Assembly: GCA_963787345.1 (NCBI GenBank)
Contig: CAWBCW010000009.1
Coordinates: 1 to 64,000, forward strand
Direction: 5' to 3'
Length of the DNA stretch: 64,000 nucleotides
DNA from: Bacillus_BD sp963787345
GTDB taxonomy: Bacteria; Bacillota; Bacilli; Bacillales; Cytobacillaceae
Shown: positions 26,113 through 35,810 of the stretch, in pieces
How the letters are laid out: the number at the start of each line of letters is the position of its first letter
Position numbering within the stretch: position 1 is the stretch's first letter
Translations under genes and position numbers: made by a program
Notes under the pieces: model-generated
The model's input: the letters and a program-made list of their open reading frames with translations, nothing else
What the model was told of the DNA's origin: nothing
Database searches by the model: none

Positions 26113-26589
26113 ATGTACCAATATAGATCTGTAAAATTAAGGAGTCAAAGACAACCATTTCATCACCAAGTTTCGGCATTTCCATTCCATTTACAACAGC
26201 ATCCAATGCCGCAACTTAACCAAATGAATGGCCTTGGAGGACCAGGAGGCTGGAGTGGGCTAATTCATCCAGGAGGTTTAGGGAATGGGAATCTAGGGGG
26301 GATGTGGAACCCAGGAGGTTTAGGGAGCTTCGGTGGTCCAGGACATGGAAATTGGCCTGCACCAGTAAATCAGATGAATGCTCTTGGGCAAATGATGGGT
26401 TGGGGAGGTCTTGGGGGACCGCCTGGCTTGGGAAGTTATGGAAATCCTATGGGCTGGATGGGCTTAGGGAATAACATAGGTCAAGGTCAACCAGGAATGC
26501 TTGGCGGATTGCTTAACGTTGGAAAAGGGACATTAGGCGGACTGGGAATGCTCAATAATCTAATTAGCCTTGGAAAATTCCTTATTTAA
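26113..26589 (+). CDS. Gly/Trp/Met-rich low-complexity protein
   Basis: About 158 residues. A basic, His/Gln-rich start (YRSVKLRSQRQPFHHQ) leads to a Gly-Pro-Asn-Trp-Met-rich middle with loose repeats such as PGGLG, GLGGPGG and MGWMGLG. A hydrophobic Gly/Leu tail follows (LGGLLNVGKGTLGGLGML...GKFLI). I start at the second ATG (26113), nine bases from AAAGGGGG. Composition resembles Bacillus spore-coat or VrrA-like proteins, but I cannot assign a family. No signal peptide. Confidence 0.6.
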   Translation: MYQYRSVKLRSQRQPFHHQVSAFPFHLQQHPMPQLNQMNGLGGPGGWSGLIHPGGLGNGNLGGMWNPGGLGSFGGPGHGNWPAPVNQMNALGQMMGWGGLGGPPGLGSYGNPMGWMGLGNNIGQGQPGMLGGLLNVGKGTLGGLGMLNNLISLGKFLI

Positions 26590-26765
26590 GAAGACTGTGT
26601 TACATCTTGTTGTTCCTTAAACCATCTTATATGTATAGGGTCACTTTGTTACTCCTATCATAATAAAACCCATTCACCCATACACATAAAGCCTATATCA
26701 ATATCAGCATTAAACATAAATAGAGCCTTTAAGAAAAGAGGGGGGATCCCCATCGTCTCAACGTG

Positions 26766-27596
26766 TTAATGAAACGGGGATCTTTCCCCTAATTCAGTAT
26801 ATTTCATTTCATTTACTTCCTGAATTCTCCAATTCCTTCCATCAAATTCAAGTTTTGACACACTACCGTTTCGGCAAATTTCTTTTGGCACTTTACTCGC
26901 ATCAATTTTTTCAAGAATGGCGTTAATGGAAATTCCATGGGAAACCACCAGCATATCGCCACCGCCCTGTTGATAGACCTGTTCCGTCATTTCCTTAAAT
27001 CCGTTGAAGACGCGATTTGTTAATTCTTGATAACTCTCCGCCTTACCTGATACATCCAAAACTGAAAGGATATTGGTTAGCTCCTTATATGGATTTTCGC
27101 TTCTTATGAAAAGCTCTCTTCCGTTTTCCAGTTTTAAATGATTAGCGGCTAGCTTCCAAAGTACGCTCATTTTCTCTCCTTCAAATTTCCCGAAATATAC
27201 CTCGCGTATTTCTTTGTTTTCAATCAACTGCAAGTCCTTTGCCTTCGTTTCATTTTCCGCTAAAATTAGTCTCGCCGTTTGGATAGCTCTACCACTATCA
27301 CTCGAATAAGCTGCAACAAATGGTATATCTGCTAAACCTCTTCCCGCTTTTTTGACCAAATCTTCACCTGCAGGAGTAAGTGGTCCATCAGCCCAGCCTT
27401 GGGCACGTCCCGTATGATTCAAAATGGTTTGACCATGGCGAATAAGATAGATAGTTACCTTTCCTGAGTCACGTTGATTGATTGCCGCTTTACTATTGAT
27501 CGTTCCATTTTCAGTTGTGGCATCGATTGGGCTTGTGAAGATAGCTAAGCAAATAAGGCTGACAGTCAGAAAAGCAATAAAAAGCCTTTTTTTCAT
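26766..27596 (-). CDS. Secreted histidine phosphatase
   Basis: A 276-residue histidine phosphatase (phosphoglycerate mutase-like) with a signal peptide (MKKRLFIAFLTVSLICLAIF...). The phosphohistidine loop is LIRHGQTILNHTGRAQGW, the second conserved region is AYSSDSGRAIQTARL, the acid region is EIREVYFGKFEG, and the second catalytic His lies in MLVVSHGISINAIL. It is probably active outside the membrane on phosphate esters; the substrate is not evident. It stands alone, separated from the TRAP genes by a REP-like hairpin. Confidence 0.85.
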   Translation of the reverse strand: MKKRLFIAFLTVSLICLAIFTSPIDATTENGTINSKAAINQRDSGKVTIYLIRHGQTILNHTGRAQGWADGPLTPAGEDLVKKAGRGLADIPFVAAYSSDSGRAIQTARLILAENETKAKDLQLIENKEIREVYFGKFEGEKMSVLWKLAANHLKLENGRELFIRSENPYKELTNILSVLDVSGKAESYQELTNRVFNGFKEMTEQVYQQGGGDMLVVSHGISINAILEKIDASKVPKEICRNGSVSKLEFDGRNWRIQEVNEMKYTELGERSPFH

Positions 27597-27691
27597 CTTT
27601 CCATTTCAACTCCTATGTATGAGGCAAACGTAATTAAGAATCAGATAAAGGATAGTTTATTCATATTTAATAAAGTTATCCACACGAAAAA

Positions 27692-27745
27692 CAGGGTCTG
27701 CCTCTCGCTGCGTTAATGCTCTAGCAGACTGGAGGTCAGACCCTT
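27692..27745 (-). repeat. REP-like palindrome
   Basis: GGGTCTGCCTC near 27693 pairs with GAGGTCAGACCC near 27732 around an inner hairpin. It follows the dctM stop on the minus strand and may end the TRAP operon. Confidence 0.55.
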
Positions 27746-27765
27746 TCTTTACTTTCTTCCTTAAG

Positions 27766-29040
27766 CTAAACAAATAATAAGACAATTTGCGGAAGAAACG
27801 TGATTAGTAATAAAACGATGATCATTGTACCGATATACGGGAGTACAGCTTTTGATAGCGGCCCCATTGAGACACCCGATATACTCGACCCAACAAATAA
27901 ATTCACTCCTACCGGTGGCGTAAAATATCCGATCGCCAAGTTTACAATCATCAAGACCCCGAAATGAACAGGATCGTATCCTACTTGAACGACAATTGGC
28001 AATAAAATAGGTGTTAAAATAATTATCGCTGCCAGTGGGTCCATAAACATTCCTATCACTAATAATAATGCCGTAATCAGGAGGATGATGACGATTGGGT
28101 TACTTGAGATACCAATTAACCAATTGGCAATTTTATTTGGAATCTGTTCGAGTGTTAGTAATCGTCCAAACGCATTCGCTGCACCCACAATAATCAAAAC
28201 CGTTGATGTCGTTAGAGCTGACTCATAAATCACTTTCGGTAATTCTTTTAATGGCAGCTCACGATAAATTACCATTGCGGCAAATAGTCCGTATACTACG
28301 GCAACTACAGCAGCTTCTGTTGGCGTAAAGAATCCGCCGTAAATTCCGCCTAAAATAATAACCGGAATTAATAACGCCCATTTTGCATCCCAAATGGATT
28401 TTCCAATATTCTTGAGCGACGTCTTCTCACCCAAGCCTTTATATCCCATTTTCTTCGAGTAGTACCAAGCCCAAATCATCATGGCACCACCAACTAAAAT
28501 GCCAGGAATAATACCGGAAATAAATAAATCTCCGATCGAAACACTTGCCGTTACACCAAACATAACCATTGGGATGCTTGGAGGGATGATAATTCCAATG
28601 GAACCGGCGGCCGCGACCGTTGCTGTCGCAAATCGTCTGTCATATCCTTGTTGAACCATAGCAGGAATCATCACTCCACCAATCGCTGCGACCGTTGCAG
28701 GACCCGAACCGGAAATAGCTGCAAAGAACATACAGGTAATAATTGTGGCAATCGCAAAGCCCCCTGTTTTGTTACCGACCATTGCACCGGCTACACTAAA
28801 TAATCTTTGCGAAATCCCGCCCTTCCCCATAATTTCCCCTGCAAGAATAAAGAAAGGAACCGCCATTAATGGAAAGGAATCAACAGAAGTAACCAATTCT
28901 TTCGCTAAAAACTCTAACGGCATACTGCCTGAATAAAAAATCGTGATCAGTGTTGCTAACCCGATCGCGATGCCAATCGGCACACTAAGCACTAAAAAAA
29001 CGGCAAAGCTAATAAACAATACGGCCGTAGCTGTCATCAC
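27766..29040 (-). CDS. dctM: TRAP transporter large permease
   Basis: A 424-residue, very hydrophobic protein of about 12 membrane helices, the DctM/SiaM type. Family features include FPLMAVPFFILAGEIMGKGGIS, GSGPATVAAIGGVMIPAM and IPPSIPMVMFGVTASVSIGDLF. It couples sodium entry to uptake of an organic acid delivered by DctP. It forms an operon with dctQ, 19 bases upstream. The substrate cannot be read from sequence; C4-dicarboxylates or sugar acids are usual. Confidence 0.93.
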   Translation of the reverse strand: MMTATAVLFISFAVFLVLSVPIGIAIGLATLITIFYSGSMPLEFLAKELVTSVDSFPLMAVPFFILAGEIMGKGGISQRLFSVAGAMVGNKTGGFAIATIITCMFFAAISGSGPATVAAIGGVMIPAMVQQGYDRRFATATVAAAGSIGIIIPPSIPMVMFGVTASVSIGDLFISGIIPGILVGGAMMIWAWYYSKKMGYKGLGEKTSLKNIGKSIWDAKWALLIPVIILGGIYGGFFTPTEAAVVAVVYGLFAAMVIYRELPLKELPKVIYESALTTSTVLIIVGAANAFGRLLTLEQIPNKIANWLIGISSNPIVIILLITALLLVIGMFMDPLAAIIILTPILLPIVVQVGYDPVHFGVLMIVNLAIGYFTPPVGVNLFVGSSISGVSMGPLSKAVLPYIGTMIIVLLLITFLPQIVLLFV

Positions 29041-29059
29041 GATAACCCCCTATCATCAT

Positions 29060-29569
29060 TTAAGAATAAATCTCTTTTTTGTTATGATCTTTTCCTTTAC
29101 CTAGAAAAGACTGGATTAATTTGACCTGATTCTGAATTAATCGAATCAGAGTAAGCCCCATCCCAACCGGTGTCGCCAAATAAATGTAACCCATTGGAAT
29201 TTGATTGGCAGGCGATTTTTGACCAAATTGTAATAATTGTGTTGCTACTTCATATCCATAAATAATTACAAAAATAGCAAATGCCATAAAGAAAAGATTA
29301 GCAACAAATAGTAAAACCATTTGACCTTTTTCCTTTAATAAAAATAAAACCGCATCAATCCGTACATGTTTTTGCTCTTTGACCCCTAGACTGATTCCAA
29401 TATAAATCATCCAAATAAAGCAGTAACGCGCCAATTCCTCTGACCATGAGAGGGATTGATCCAACTGTCTCATCACTACTTGTAAAAAAATTACCGCTAC
29501 CATAATGACAGAAAAAAAGACTAAAAATACTTTTTCGATATTCTCATCGAGCCAACGAATCACTTTCAT
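29060..29569 (-). CDS. dctQ: TRAP transporter small permease
   Basis: A 169-residue protein with four membrane helices. The conserved DctQ features are MRQLDQSLSWSEELARYCFIWMIYIG and VKEQKHVRID. It partners DctM in the membrane. It lies between dctP and dctM; a terminator-like hairpin separates it from dctP. Confidence 0.9.
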   Translation of the reverse strand: MKVIRWLDENIEKVFLVFFSVIMVAVIFLQVVMRQLDQSLSWSEELARYCFIWMIYIGISLGVKEQKHVRIDAVLFLLKEKGQMVLLFVANLFFMAFAIFVIIYGYEVATQLLQFGQKSPANQIPMGYIYLATPVGMGLTLIRLIQNQVKLIQSFLGKGKDHNKKEIYS

Positions 29570-29608
29570 TGTAATCTCCCTTTTCAGAATAAAATTCTAA
29601 TCTATTAC

Positions 29609-29650
29609 GAAAAAAAGACTTTGAGGAACTACCCTCTCCTCAAAGTCTTT
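29609..29650 (-). terminator. Intra-operon terminator after dctP
   Basis: AAAGACTTTGAGGA pairs perfectly with TCCTCAAAGTCTTT, followed on the minus strand by seven T. Partial termination would give more binding protein than permease. Confidence 0.75.
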
Positions 29651-29668
29651 CAATGCTATTACAAATGA

Positions 29669-30691
29669 TTATTTAACAGCTTGAATTCTTTCAACGTAAT
29701 CGCCATAACGTTCAGCATGCTTATCATAGACTGGTTGCACGGCTTTACGGAATGATTCCATATCAATGTCTTTTTCAGGAATAATTTCTACTCCTTGTTC
29801 AACTAAATTCTTATTGTATCCTTCCGTTAAATCTTGGTTAACTTGACGTTCGACCTTTGCGAACTCTTTTCCAAGATCAACGATTGTCTTTTGAACATCT
29901 TCAGGCAATGAATTAAATAGTTCTTGATTCATCACTAACGTAGCAGAAGCATAATAAAGTCCTACTTCAGAGAAATGTTTCGATTGCTCGTATACATTTG
30001 TTGTATAGTAAACACCTGTTGAGAAGTCTGATCCATCAATAACCCCTTGCTGCAGGCCGCTGTATACTTCTGGAAAAGCCATTGGCGTTGCATTTGTACC
30101 AAGTGCATTGTACGTATCTAGTAACAGTTCACTTTCAATTGTTCTCATTTTAAGTCCTTTTAAATCTTCAACCGATTTGATAGGATTCTTGCTGTTTGCT
30201 AAATGACGCTGACCATTTTCCCAAAAGGCAATTCCTTTAAGGTTGGATTCAGACATCTTGTCTAATAATTCTTGACCAATTTCACCATCTAACGTTTTGT
30301 ACGTATGCTCTAAATCTCTAAATAAAAACGGAAATTCAATGACTGCAATTTCAGGTACGAAGTTTGTCACAACACCTGTTGTAATAACACTCATATCTAA
30401 TGTACCTAATTGCACACCTTCAAGCAGTTCACGTTCACCGCCTAAAGCACCATTTCCGAAAATTTCAAATTTTACTTTCCCATCGGTAGCTTCTTCCACC
30501 GCTTTCGCATATTCCGCAAATCCAATGGCATAAGCTTGTCCATCTGGAGAAATATGTCCTACTTTAATCGTAGTGACGTCTCCATCTTTACCAGCTTCCT
30601 TTGATGAATCATTTGCCCCGCTTCCACAAGCCGTTAACACGAATAAACTGACAACAGTGGCAAGCATTAGTAAAAATTTAATCCCCCTCAT
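29669..30691 (-). CDS. dctP: TRAP transporter substrate-binding lipoprotein
   Basis: A 340-residue extracellular solute-binding protein. It has a lipoprotein signal with lipobox LTAC at about 19-22, then a DctP fold (IKVGHISPDGQAYAIGFAEYAKAVEEAT, LKGLKMRTIESELLLDTYNALG, FPEVYSGLQQGVIDGSD). The Arg in KMRTIES is the usual carboxylate-binding residue, pointing to an organic-acid ligand. It is first gene of the dctPQM operon. The 420 bases upstream (30692-31112) are AT-rich and hold no other gene. Confidence 0.93.
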   Translation of the reverse strand: MRGIKFLLMLATVVSLFVLTACGSGANDSSKEAGKDGDVTTIKVGHISPDGQAYAIGFAEYAKAVEEATDGKVKFEIFGNGALGGERELLEGVQLGTLDMSVITTGVVTNFVPEIAVIEFPFLFRDLEHTYKTLDGEIGQELLDKMSESNLKGIAFWENGQRHLANSKNPIKSVEDLKGLKMRTIESELLLDTYNALGTNATPMAFPEVYSGLQQGVIDGSDFSTGVYYTTNVYEQSKHFSEVGLYYASATLVMNQELFNSLPEDVQKTIVDLGKEFAKVERQVNQDLTEGYNKNLVEQGVEIIPEKDIDMESFRKAVQPVYDKHAERYGDYVERIQAVK

Positions 30692-31112
30692 ATTAGGTTC
30701 CCTCTCTTCAATTCATATATAATTATAATATTCTTTAACGCGTAAAAACATATCAGCACTAAAGTTATTGTCTATTATAACAAATCGCAATAAAATTGCA
30801 TTAAGAATTTATTATTTTCATAAATCTTTTTACTTTTTAAAAATACTTTTTATTTCTGCTTCATGATCAAACCATAAATCTGTTATGATTTTTTGTATTA
30901 TATTGTGTATATTTTCCACTCCAAAAAAGAGCATGATTCTTGCTATAGAATCACACCTAATTTTCGAAGTATCCTACTAGAACCACCATTCCTTTTCAAG
31001 AAAGCTCTTCCTCTACTCCCAGATTTTTAATGCTTTCAATCCCTATTTTGTCGAATAGCTGGGCTTAATTTAGCCATGATATAGGAGACTGAATCTAAAG
31101 GAGTGAGTACAC

Positions 31113-31900
31113 TTGAAAAAAGGATTGATGGTGTTAGGAGCTACAGTTTTATCCTTATCTCTTACAGCTTGTGGAGGAGGAGATGATAATGCAGCAGGAA
31201 ATAACAACAAGCAAGGTGCAAAAGTTCAATCAAATGAGGTTCGACCGATTGCGAAAACAACAACAACAACAATAATGGCAACCTTAGAATTTCGGACCGT
31301 GCTGAACGACAAGTTGAACGTTTAAATGGAGTAGACGATGCACACGTCATCATCTCAAACAATAATGCATATGTAACAGTTAGATTAGCTAATGACAATA
31401 ATACAAATAACAATAATACAAATAATAACAACAATGAAGGCCTAGGGTCATTTACGAGAAATGGAACCGTTGATCAAAATGGAGATGACGGAATCATAAA
31501 TGGTCGAGGAGATGCAGGAACGGGAAATCGTGATAACAGAACCTCGGATCCAGGAATGGGAAACAATACAAATAACAACAATAACACTGGATTAGGAATA
31601 GGAAACAATACGAATAACAACAATAACACTGGATTAGGAATAGAAAACAATACGAATAACAGAGGAAATGGAAATAACTATAGTAAGGTCTCTAATTCTT
31701 TCGAGCAAAAAGTAGCAGATCAGGTGCGTCAGGCAGACAATCGAATTCATAAGGTGTACGTTTCTGTAAATCCTGATTTGCATAATCGAATGAATACTTT
31801 CGCTGATGATATCCGAACAAATGGAAATCGAGACGGTTTATTTAACGATTTCACTAATACAATGAATGACTTTTTTAGAGGTAATAATAATAATCGTTAA
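31113..31900 (+). pseudogene. YhcN/YlaJ-type sporulation lipoprotein, frameshifted
   Basis: A TTG start at 31113 after AAAGGAG opens a lipoprotein signal with lipobox LTAC. About 45 codons on, near 31250, the frame is lost and ends at 31325. The next frame continues without a stop to 31900 as the rest of the protein: NGNLRISDRAERQVERLNGVDDAHVIISNNNAYVTVRL (YhcN/YlaJ domain), an Asn/Gly-rich tandem-repeat linker, then a second conserved part ending DFFRGNNNNR. A single missing base just before the AAC repeat explains it. Such lipoproteins sit in the spore membrane. Either a true mutation or a sequencing error. Confidence 0.8.
31559..31665 (+). repeat. 42-bp tandem repeat inside the YhcN-like gene
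   Basis: About two and a half copies of a unit coding for GNNTNNNNNTGLGI. It lies in the linker between conserved parts of the lipoprotein. Confidence 0.8.
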
Positions 31901-31977
31901 CTAAAATTAGGGTCAGATCCTCTTTTCCTTTCGATACAAATATGTCATATTTATGAACTGGCTTGGATGTAAAGAAT

Positions 31978-32013
31978 GAAAAAACTAGCTTTGTGCAATA
32001 AAGCTAGTTTTTT
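31978..32013. terminator. Bidirectional terminator
   Basis: GAAAAAACTAGCTTT pairs with AAAGCTAGTTTTTTC around a 7-base loop. It lies downstream of the lipoprotein gene. Confidence 0.75.
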
Positions 32014-32150
32014 CATGATCTCTATAGCAGAAGGAATAGAACTCTTTGACAGCAACTAATAAATTTAATCGTTCATCTAAGCTTTATAAATCCAAACCTG
32101 TAATTTCTTCAATCTTTTTGATTCGATTTAAAATTACAGTTTGATAAAGA
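31985..32150 (-). pseudogene. C-terminal remnant of a PucR-family regulator
   Basis: The minus strand reads LYQTVILNRIKKIEEITGLDL, a stop, then SLDERLNLLVAVKEF. This is the characteristic C-terminal helix-turn-helix of PucR/CdaR regulators, with one in-frame stop and nothing recognisable upstream. Confidence 0.6.
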
Positions 32151-32324
32151 ATGCCTCACAACCGAACGCACTTTATGCAATTAGAAGAACCTGCTTTAAA
32201 ATAGATTGATTAAGGCGGGTTCTTCGCTTTGAAACTTTAAACTATTTTTATTGATTGATTTTATCAATGGCTAAATAGGAGGTAAGTAGATCGTTCTACG
32301 TTAATGCTTTAACATGACAAATTA

Positions 32325-32358
32325 GGCATTACCAATTCATCTCTGAATTGGTAATGCC
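32325..32358 (-). terminator. Hairpin after the MFS gene
   Basis: GGCATTACCAATTCA pairs perfectly with TGAATTGGTAATGCC. There is no clean T-tract on the minus strand. Confidence 0.5.
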
Positions 32359-32373
32359 CCCCTTTGCCCCACG

Positions 32374-33630
32374 CTAATTTGCTTCTACTTTTTGAGCCTT
32401 GGATAAAGACTCTAATTTTCTTATCGAAGGAAATAAATACATCCACAGTCCGGCGACAAGGATCGATCCGATTCCTCCAATAAATACTGTAGGAACCGTT
32501 CCGATAAAACTTGCCATGACCCCTCCCCTAAATTCACCCATTTGAAAGGATGTCCCAGTGAATAGTGAGTTAACAGCGTTCACCCTGCCCCGTAATTCAT
32601 CAGGCGTTTGCAATTGGACAAGCGAGGACCGAATCACCATACTAATGACATCGGAACCGCCGATAATCATTAAAGCAAGCAGGGATATGATTAAATTTGT
32701 GGACAGGGCAAAAAGGATCGTTGCTAGCCCATATACGGCAATTGCTCCAAAAAGAATCTTTCCTACAGATTTTGTCAACGGATAGTAGGCCAATATGATG
32801 GATACAAGGATCGCACCAACTGCAGGAGCAGCCCGTAGTAACCCAAGGCCCCATGGTCCTATTTGTAAAATATCCTGCGCGAATATCGGCAGCAGCGCGG
32901 TTACGCCGCCGAGCAAGACGACAAAGAGATCCATTGAAATGGTTCCTAAAATGATCGGTTTACTCCGAACATATTTTAAACCAAGAAAGAATGAACCAAG
33001 TGATGCGGTTGCTCCCTTTTTCTCCCTTACTCCCTCCACTTTTACTAAATAAGTAAAAAGTGCTGAAATCATTAAAGCTGCCGCAGCCACTGCATGAACT
33101 GTAGAGGCCCCAAATACTAAGAGAAACCCGCCAAGCGTTGGTCCGAGGATGAGAGCCGTTTGAATCGCAGTCGTGCTCATCGAAATCGCTCGTGGAAGAA
33201 TCTCCCTTGATACGATTTGCGGCAATAACGCATTAGCAGTCGGCCCTTCGAAAGCTCGACAAGCCCCAATCAAAGCTGCTGATAGTAGAATTAACTCACG
33301 ACTTAGCCAGCCGTTCATACTTCCAATAAAAAGAAAGCCAGCGGTCAAAGCTTCTATCATTAAACTTATGTATACAATTCTTCGCCGATCATAACGATCC
33401 GCAATTTGCCCGACAAATAAGGTTAAGAGAAGCATTGGGATAAACTGAGCAAGCCCCACCATTCCTAGACTAAAAGCATCCTGGGTCAACTCATACATTT
33501 GCCATCCAATAGCAACGGACAGCATTTGAAAAGAAGTTGAAGATAAAATTCGCGAAACCCAAAACTTCGCAAAAAATGGTTGTTTAAGGATATTATTCTT
33601 CGATGCAGTCAAACCAAAATTCACCTTCAA
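32374..33630 (-). CDS. MFS transporter
   Basis: A 418-residue, 12-helix major facilitator of the EntS/DUF894-like branch (DAFSLGMVGLAQFIPMLLLTLFVGQIADRYDRRRIVYISL, with the GxxxDRxxRR loop between helices 2 and 3). The second half has the typical GLLRAAPAVGAILVS and ELRGRVNAVNSLFTGTS segments. It probably exports a small amphipathic compound or drug; the substrate cannot be predicted. Monocistronic. Confidence 0.87.
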   Translation of the reverse strand: MKVNFGLTASKNNILKQPFFAKFWVSRILSSTSFQMLSVAIGWQMYELTQDAFSLGMVGLAQFIPMLLLTLFVGQIADRYDRRRIVYISLMIEALTAGFLFIGSMNGWLSRELILLSAALIGACRAFEGPTANALLPQIVSREILPRAISMSTTAIQTALILGPTLGGFLLVFGASTVHAVAAAALMISALFTYLVKVEGVREKKGATASLGSFFLGLKYVRSKPIILGTISMDLFVVLLGGVTALLPIFAQDILQIGPWGLGLLRAAPAVGAILVSIILAYYPLTKSVGKILFGAIAVYGLATILFALSTNLIISLLALMIIGGSDVISMVIRSSLVQLQTPDELRGRVNAVNSLFTGTSFQMGEFRGGVMASFIGTVPTVFIGGIGSILVAGLWMYLFPSIRKLESLSKAQKVEAN

Positions 33631-33872
33631 TCAATATTTTACTAATACCTTGCGAGCGTTCCATTCTGAAACACCTTGTCCATTATACTATCAGAGGGCT
33701 GGTTACTGCCACTAGAATGGACAGAGTACAGGCACGCTGTCCATTCTAAATTGTTAATTGTTTGTAGATACAGTATTAATTATTATAAAATTTAGATAAA
33801 TACCCCCGAAATTTCATTTCTCATCCTTTAAAATGATAGATGAAATAAAAAATCTATTAGGAGGGATATTCG

Positions 33873-34763
33873 ATGAAAAAAAGGGGATTATTGATTTCAC
33901 TGCTCTTGACTACTCTTTTTCTACCTTTTGCAAATGGATCTGCGGCTGCGGTCGAGGATAACGAAGACGCTTTACCATTAGCAAAAGCCCACGCACACAA
34001 TGATTACGAGCATGACCGGCCTTTATTGGATGCTTTAGGCCATGGTTTTACGAGTGTTGAGTCGGATGTTTGGCTCGTCGATGGAGAATTGCTTGTTGCT
34101 CATGATAGAGAAGATGTCAACCCAAATCGTACATTAGAATCTCTTTATCTTGATCCATTAATGGACAAAGTCAAGAAAAATGGCGGCTCTGTTTATCCAG
34201 GTTATGAGCATGAATTCATCCTATGGATTGATGTTAAATCAGAAGGTGTTGAAACCTATCAAGCCATTCATAAAGAACTTCGTAAATATCAAAAAATGTT
34301 AACAAGATTTACTACAGCGGGGGTCAAGCCTGGTGCGGTAACGGTTTACATCTCAGGGAATCGTCCTCGTGAATTAATGGAAAGTCAGAAAGTTCGCTAT
34401 GCAGCATACGACGGACGCATGAGTGACTTCGGTACTGAAGTTTCCGCTGAATTTATGCCAATCATCAGTGATAACTGGACAAATCACTTCAGATGGAGAG
34501 GCTTTGGTGAAATGCCAGCAGCAGAAAAAGAGAAGTTAAATAACATTGTATCAACTTCTCATGAAAACGGGCAAAAAGTTCGCTTTTGGGCCACTCCAGA
34601 TCTCCCAACTCCTCAGCGCGAAGCTATTTGGCATGAACTATTAGATGCGGGAGTCGATTACATCAACACAGATGATTTAGCAGGCTTACAGGCATTCTTG
34701 TTAGAGCACGATCCGCAACCAACTGAACCAATTATTACTTGGAAAGATAGGAAAAATAAATAA
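33873..34763 (+). CDS. Secreted PI-PLC/GDPD-superfamily phosphodiesterase-like protein
   Basis: A 296-residue protein with a signal peptide (KKRGLLISLLLTTLFLPFANGSAAA). The TIM-barrel starts AHAHNDYEHDRPLLDAL, then SVESDVWLVDGELLVAHD, which supply the His and acidic metal or catalytic residues of the glycerophosphodiesterase/phospholipase superfamily. ILWIDVKSE and DYINTDDLAG complete the barrel signature. It probably cleaves a phosphodiester outside the cell; substrate unknown. AGGAGG precedes the ATG at normal distance. Confidence 0.82.
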   Translation: MKKRGLLISLLLTTLFLPFANGSAAAVEDNEDALPLAKAHAHNDYEHDRPLLDALGHGFTSVESDVWLVDGELLVAHDREDVNPNRTLESLYLDPLMDKVKKNGGSVYPGYEHEFILWIDVKSEGVETYQAIHKELRKYQKMLTRFTTAGVKPGAVTVYISGNRPRELMESQKVRYAAYDGRMSDFGTEVSAEFMPIISDNWTNHFRWRGFGEMPAAEKEKLNNIVSTSHENGQKVRFWATPDLPTPQREAIWHELLDAGVDYINTDDLAGLQAFLLEHDPQPTEPIITWKDRKNK

Positions 34764-34773
34764 TGCATCACAG

Positions 34774-34799
34774 GCCCCTTCAATTTTGAAGGGGCTTTT
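34774..34799 (+). terminator. Terminator
   Basis: GCCCCTTCAA and TTGAAGGGGC, then TTTT, 10 bases after the phosphodiesterase-like stop codon. Confidence 0.75.
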
Positions 34800-34918
34800 G
34801 AAACATCGAAACCACGTTCTATAAAATCCTATTTATTCCTATATGAGGCGAAGAACCTGTGAACTCTCTCCCCATGTAGTTTACACCCGTCCAATTAACC
34901 TATAGACGCTGTTTCAAA

Positions 34919-34966
34919 AAAATTCAAACAAAAGAAATGACGATTAATTTCCTTTGTTTGAATTTA
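34919..34966 (-). terminator. Terminator of the TVP38-like gene
   Basis: AATTCAAACAAA pairs with TTTGTTTGAATT; seven T follow on the minus strand. Confidence 0.65.
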
Positions 34967-34967
34967 A

Positions 34968-35525
34968 TTAGTCAGAATGTCGCTTATTTTTCCCTTTAAT
35001 CCATAAACTTAGCATGAGAACCGATGCTGCTCCTAAAATCACTTTCCCCTGCCAACTCCAATTTAATATTTGCTGAATCGAGTAGGCTTCAATGACGAGA
35101 GCAGGGATCTTTCCAAGAGTGCTGGCAATCGAAAAATTCAATACCCCTACTTTACTGCCAGCACTCACCAATGTAACGACACCAGATGGAATAAACGGAA
35201 AAAGCCTAAGTGCGAAAATTAGAATAAAAGCCTCCATTCCATAGGTTCGTTGCAACCGCAATATGTACTTATTTTTAATATTAACCTTTGTTTTCACTTT
35301 ACTAATGCCTTTTCGGTAGAGATAAAAGCTTATGATCGCCCCTAAAGCCTCCCCTAAAATAGATAGAAACAATCCATTCTCAAATCCAAAAAAACTAATA
35401 TTTGCTGCTGTAATAAACACACTTGGCACAATTCCCAAAACACTAATAATAATATTTAAAAAGATGCTTATCCAAACTGCATAGATCCGACTCTCTTCAA
35501 ACCATTGTAAAATTTGTGACTCCAT
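34968..35525 (-). CDS. TVP38/TMEM64 (VTT domain) membrane protein
   Basis: A 185-residue membrane protein with about five helices. It has the VTT/SNARE-associated core: GFENGLFLSILGEALGAIISFYLYRKG, then ILIFALRLFPFIPSGVVTLVSAGSKV with the conserved R-x-x-P segment. Family members (DedA/TVP38) are linked to lipid scrambling and membrane homeostasis. Function here is not established. Confidence 0.85.
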   Translation of the reverse strand: MESQILQWFEESRIYAVWISIFLNIIISVLGIVPSVFITAANISFFGFENGLFLSILGEALGAIISFYLYRKGISKVKTKVNIKNKYILRLQRTYGMEAFILIFALRLFPFIPSGVVTLVSAGSKVGVLNFSIASTLGKIPALVIEAYSIQQILNWSWQGKVILGAASVLMLSLWIKGKNKRHSD

Positions 35526-35690
35526 CTATACCCCCATTTTTATTGCATAATTAAGACTTAATGATGTAGACTTTAATCGATCTTTTTTTCTTAACCTGTA
35601 AGAAATATAGATTGCACGTACATATAAGTTAATTGCAATAGAAAGCCAGACTCCTACCATCCCCATACCAAAACCTATGCTTAGTCAGTT
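35526..35690 (-). pseudogene. C-terminal remnant of a MATE efflux protein
   Basis: The minus strand reads LSIGFGMGMVGVWLSIAINLYVRAIYISYRLRK and ends at a stop at 35526. This matches the last helix and tail of MATE-family transporters. Nothing upstream continues the gene, so only about 50 codons survive. Confidence 0.5.
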
Positions 35691-35810
35691 TATCCATTTT
35701 AATGAAAAAACACCCTGCGAACTGTATTCCGATCAGTTTAACAAGGTGCTACATTAATCATTTAATTTGTGGATACTAGAAATCAAAATAGAAACCCAAA
35801 TGATATTCTT

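Noticed and set aside
31162..31434. Leu-rich minus-strand frame
   Set aside because: Arises from the AAC/AAT repeats of the lipoprotein gene read backwards.
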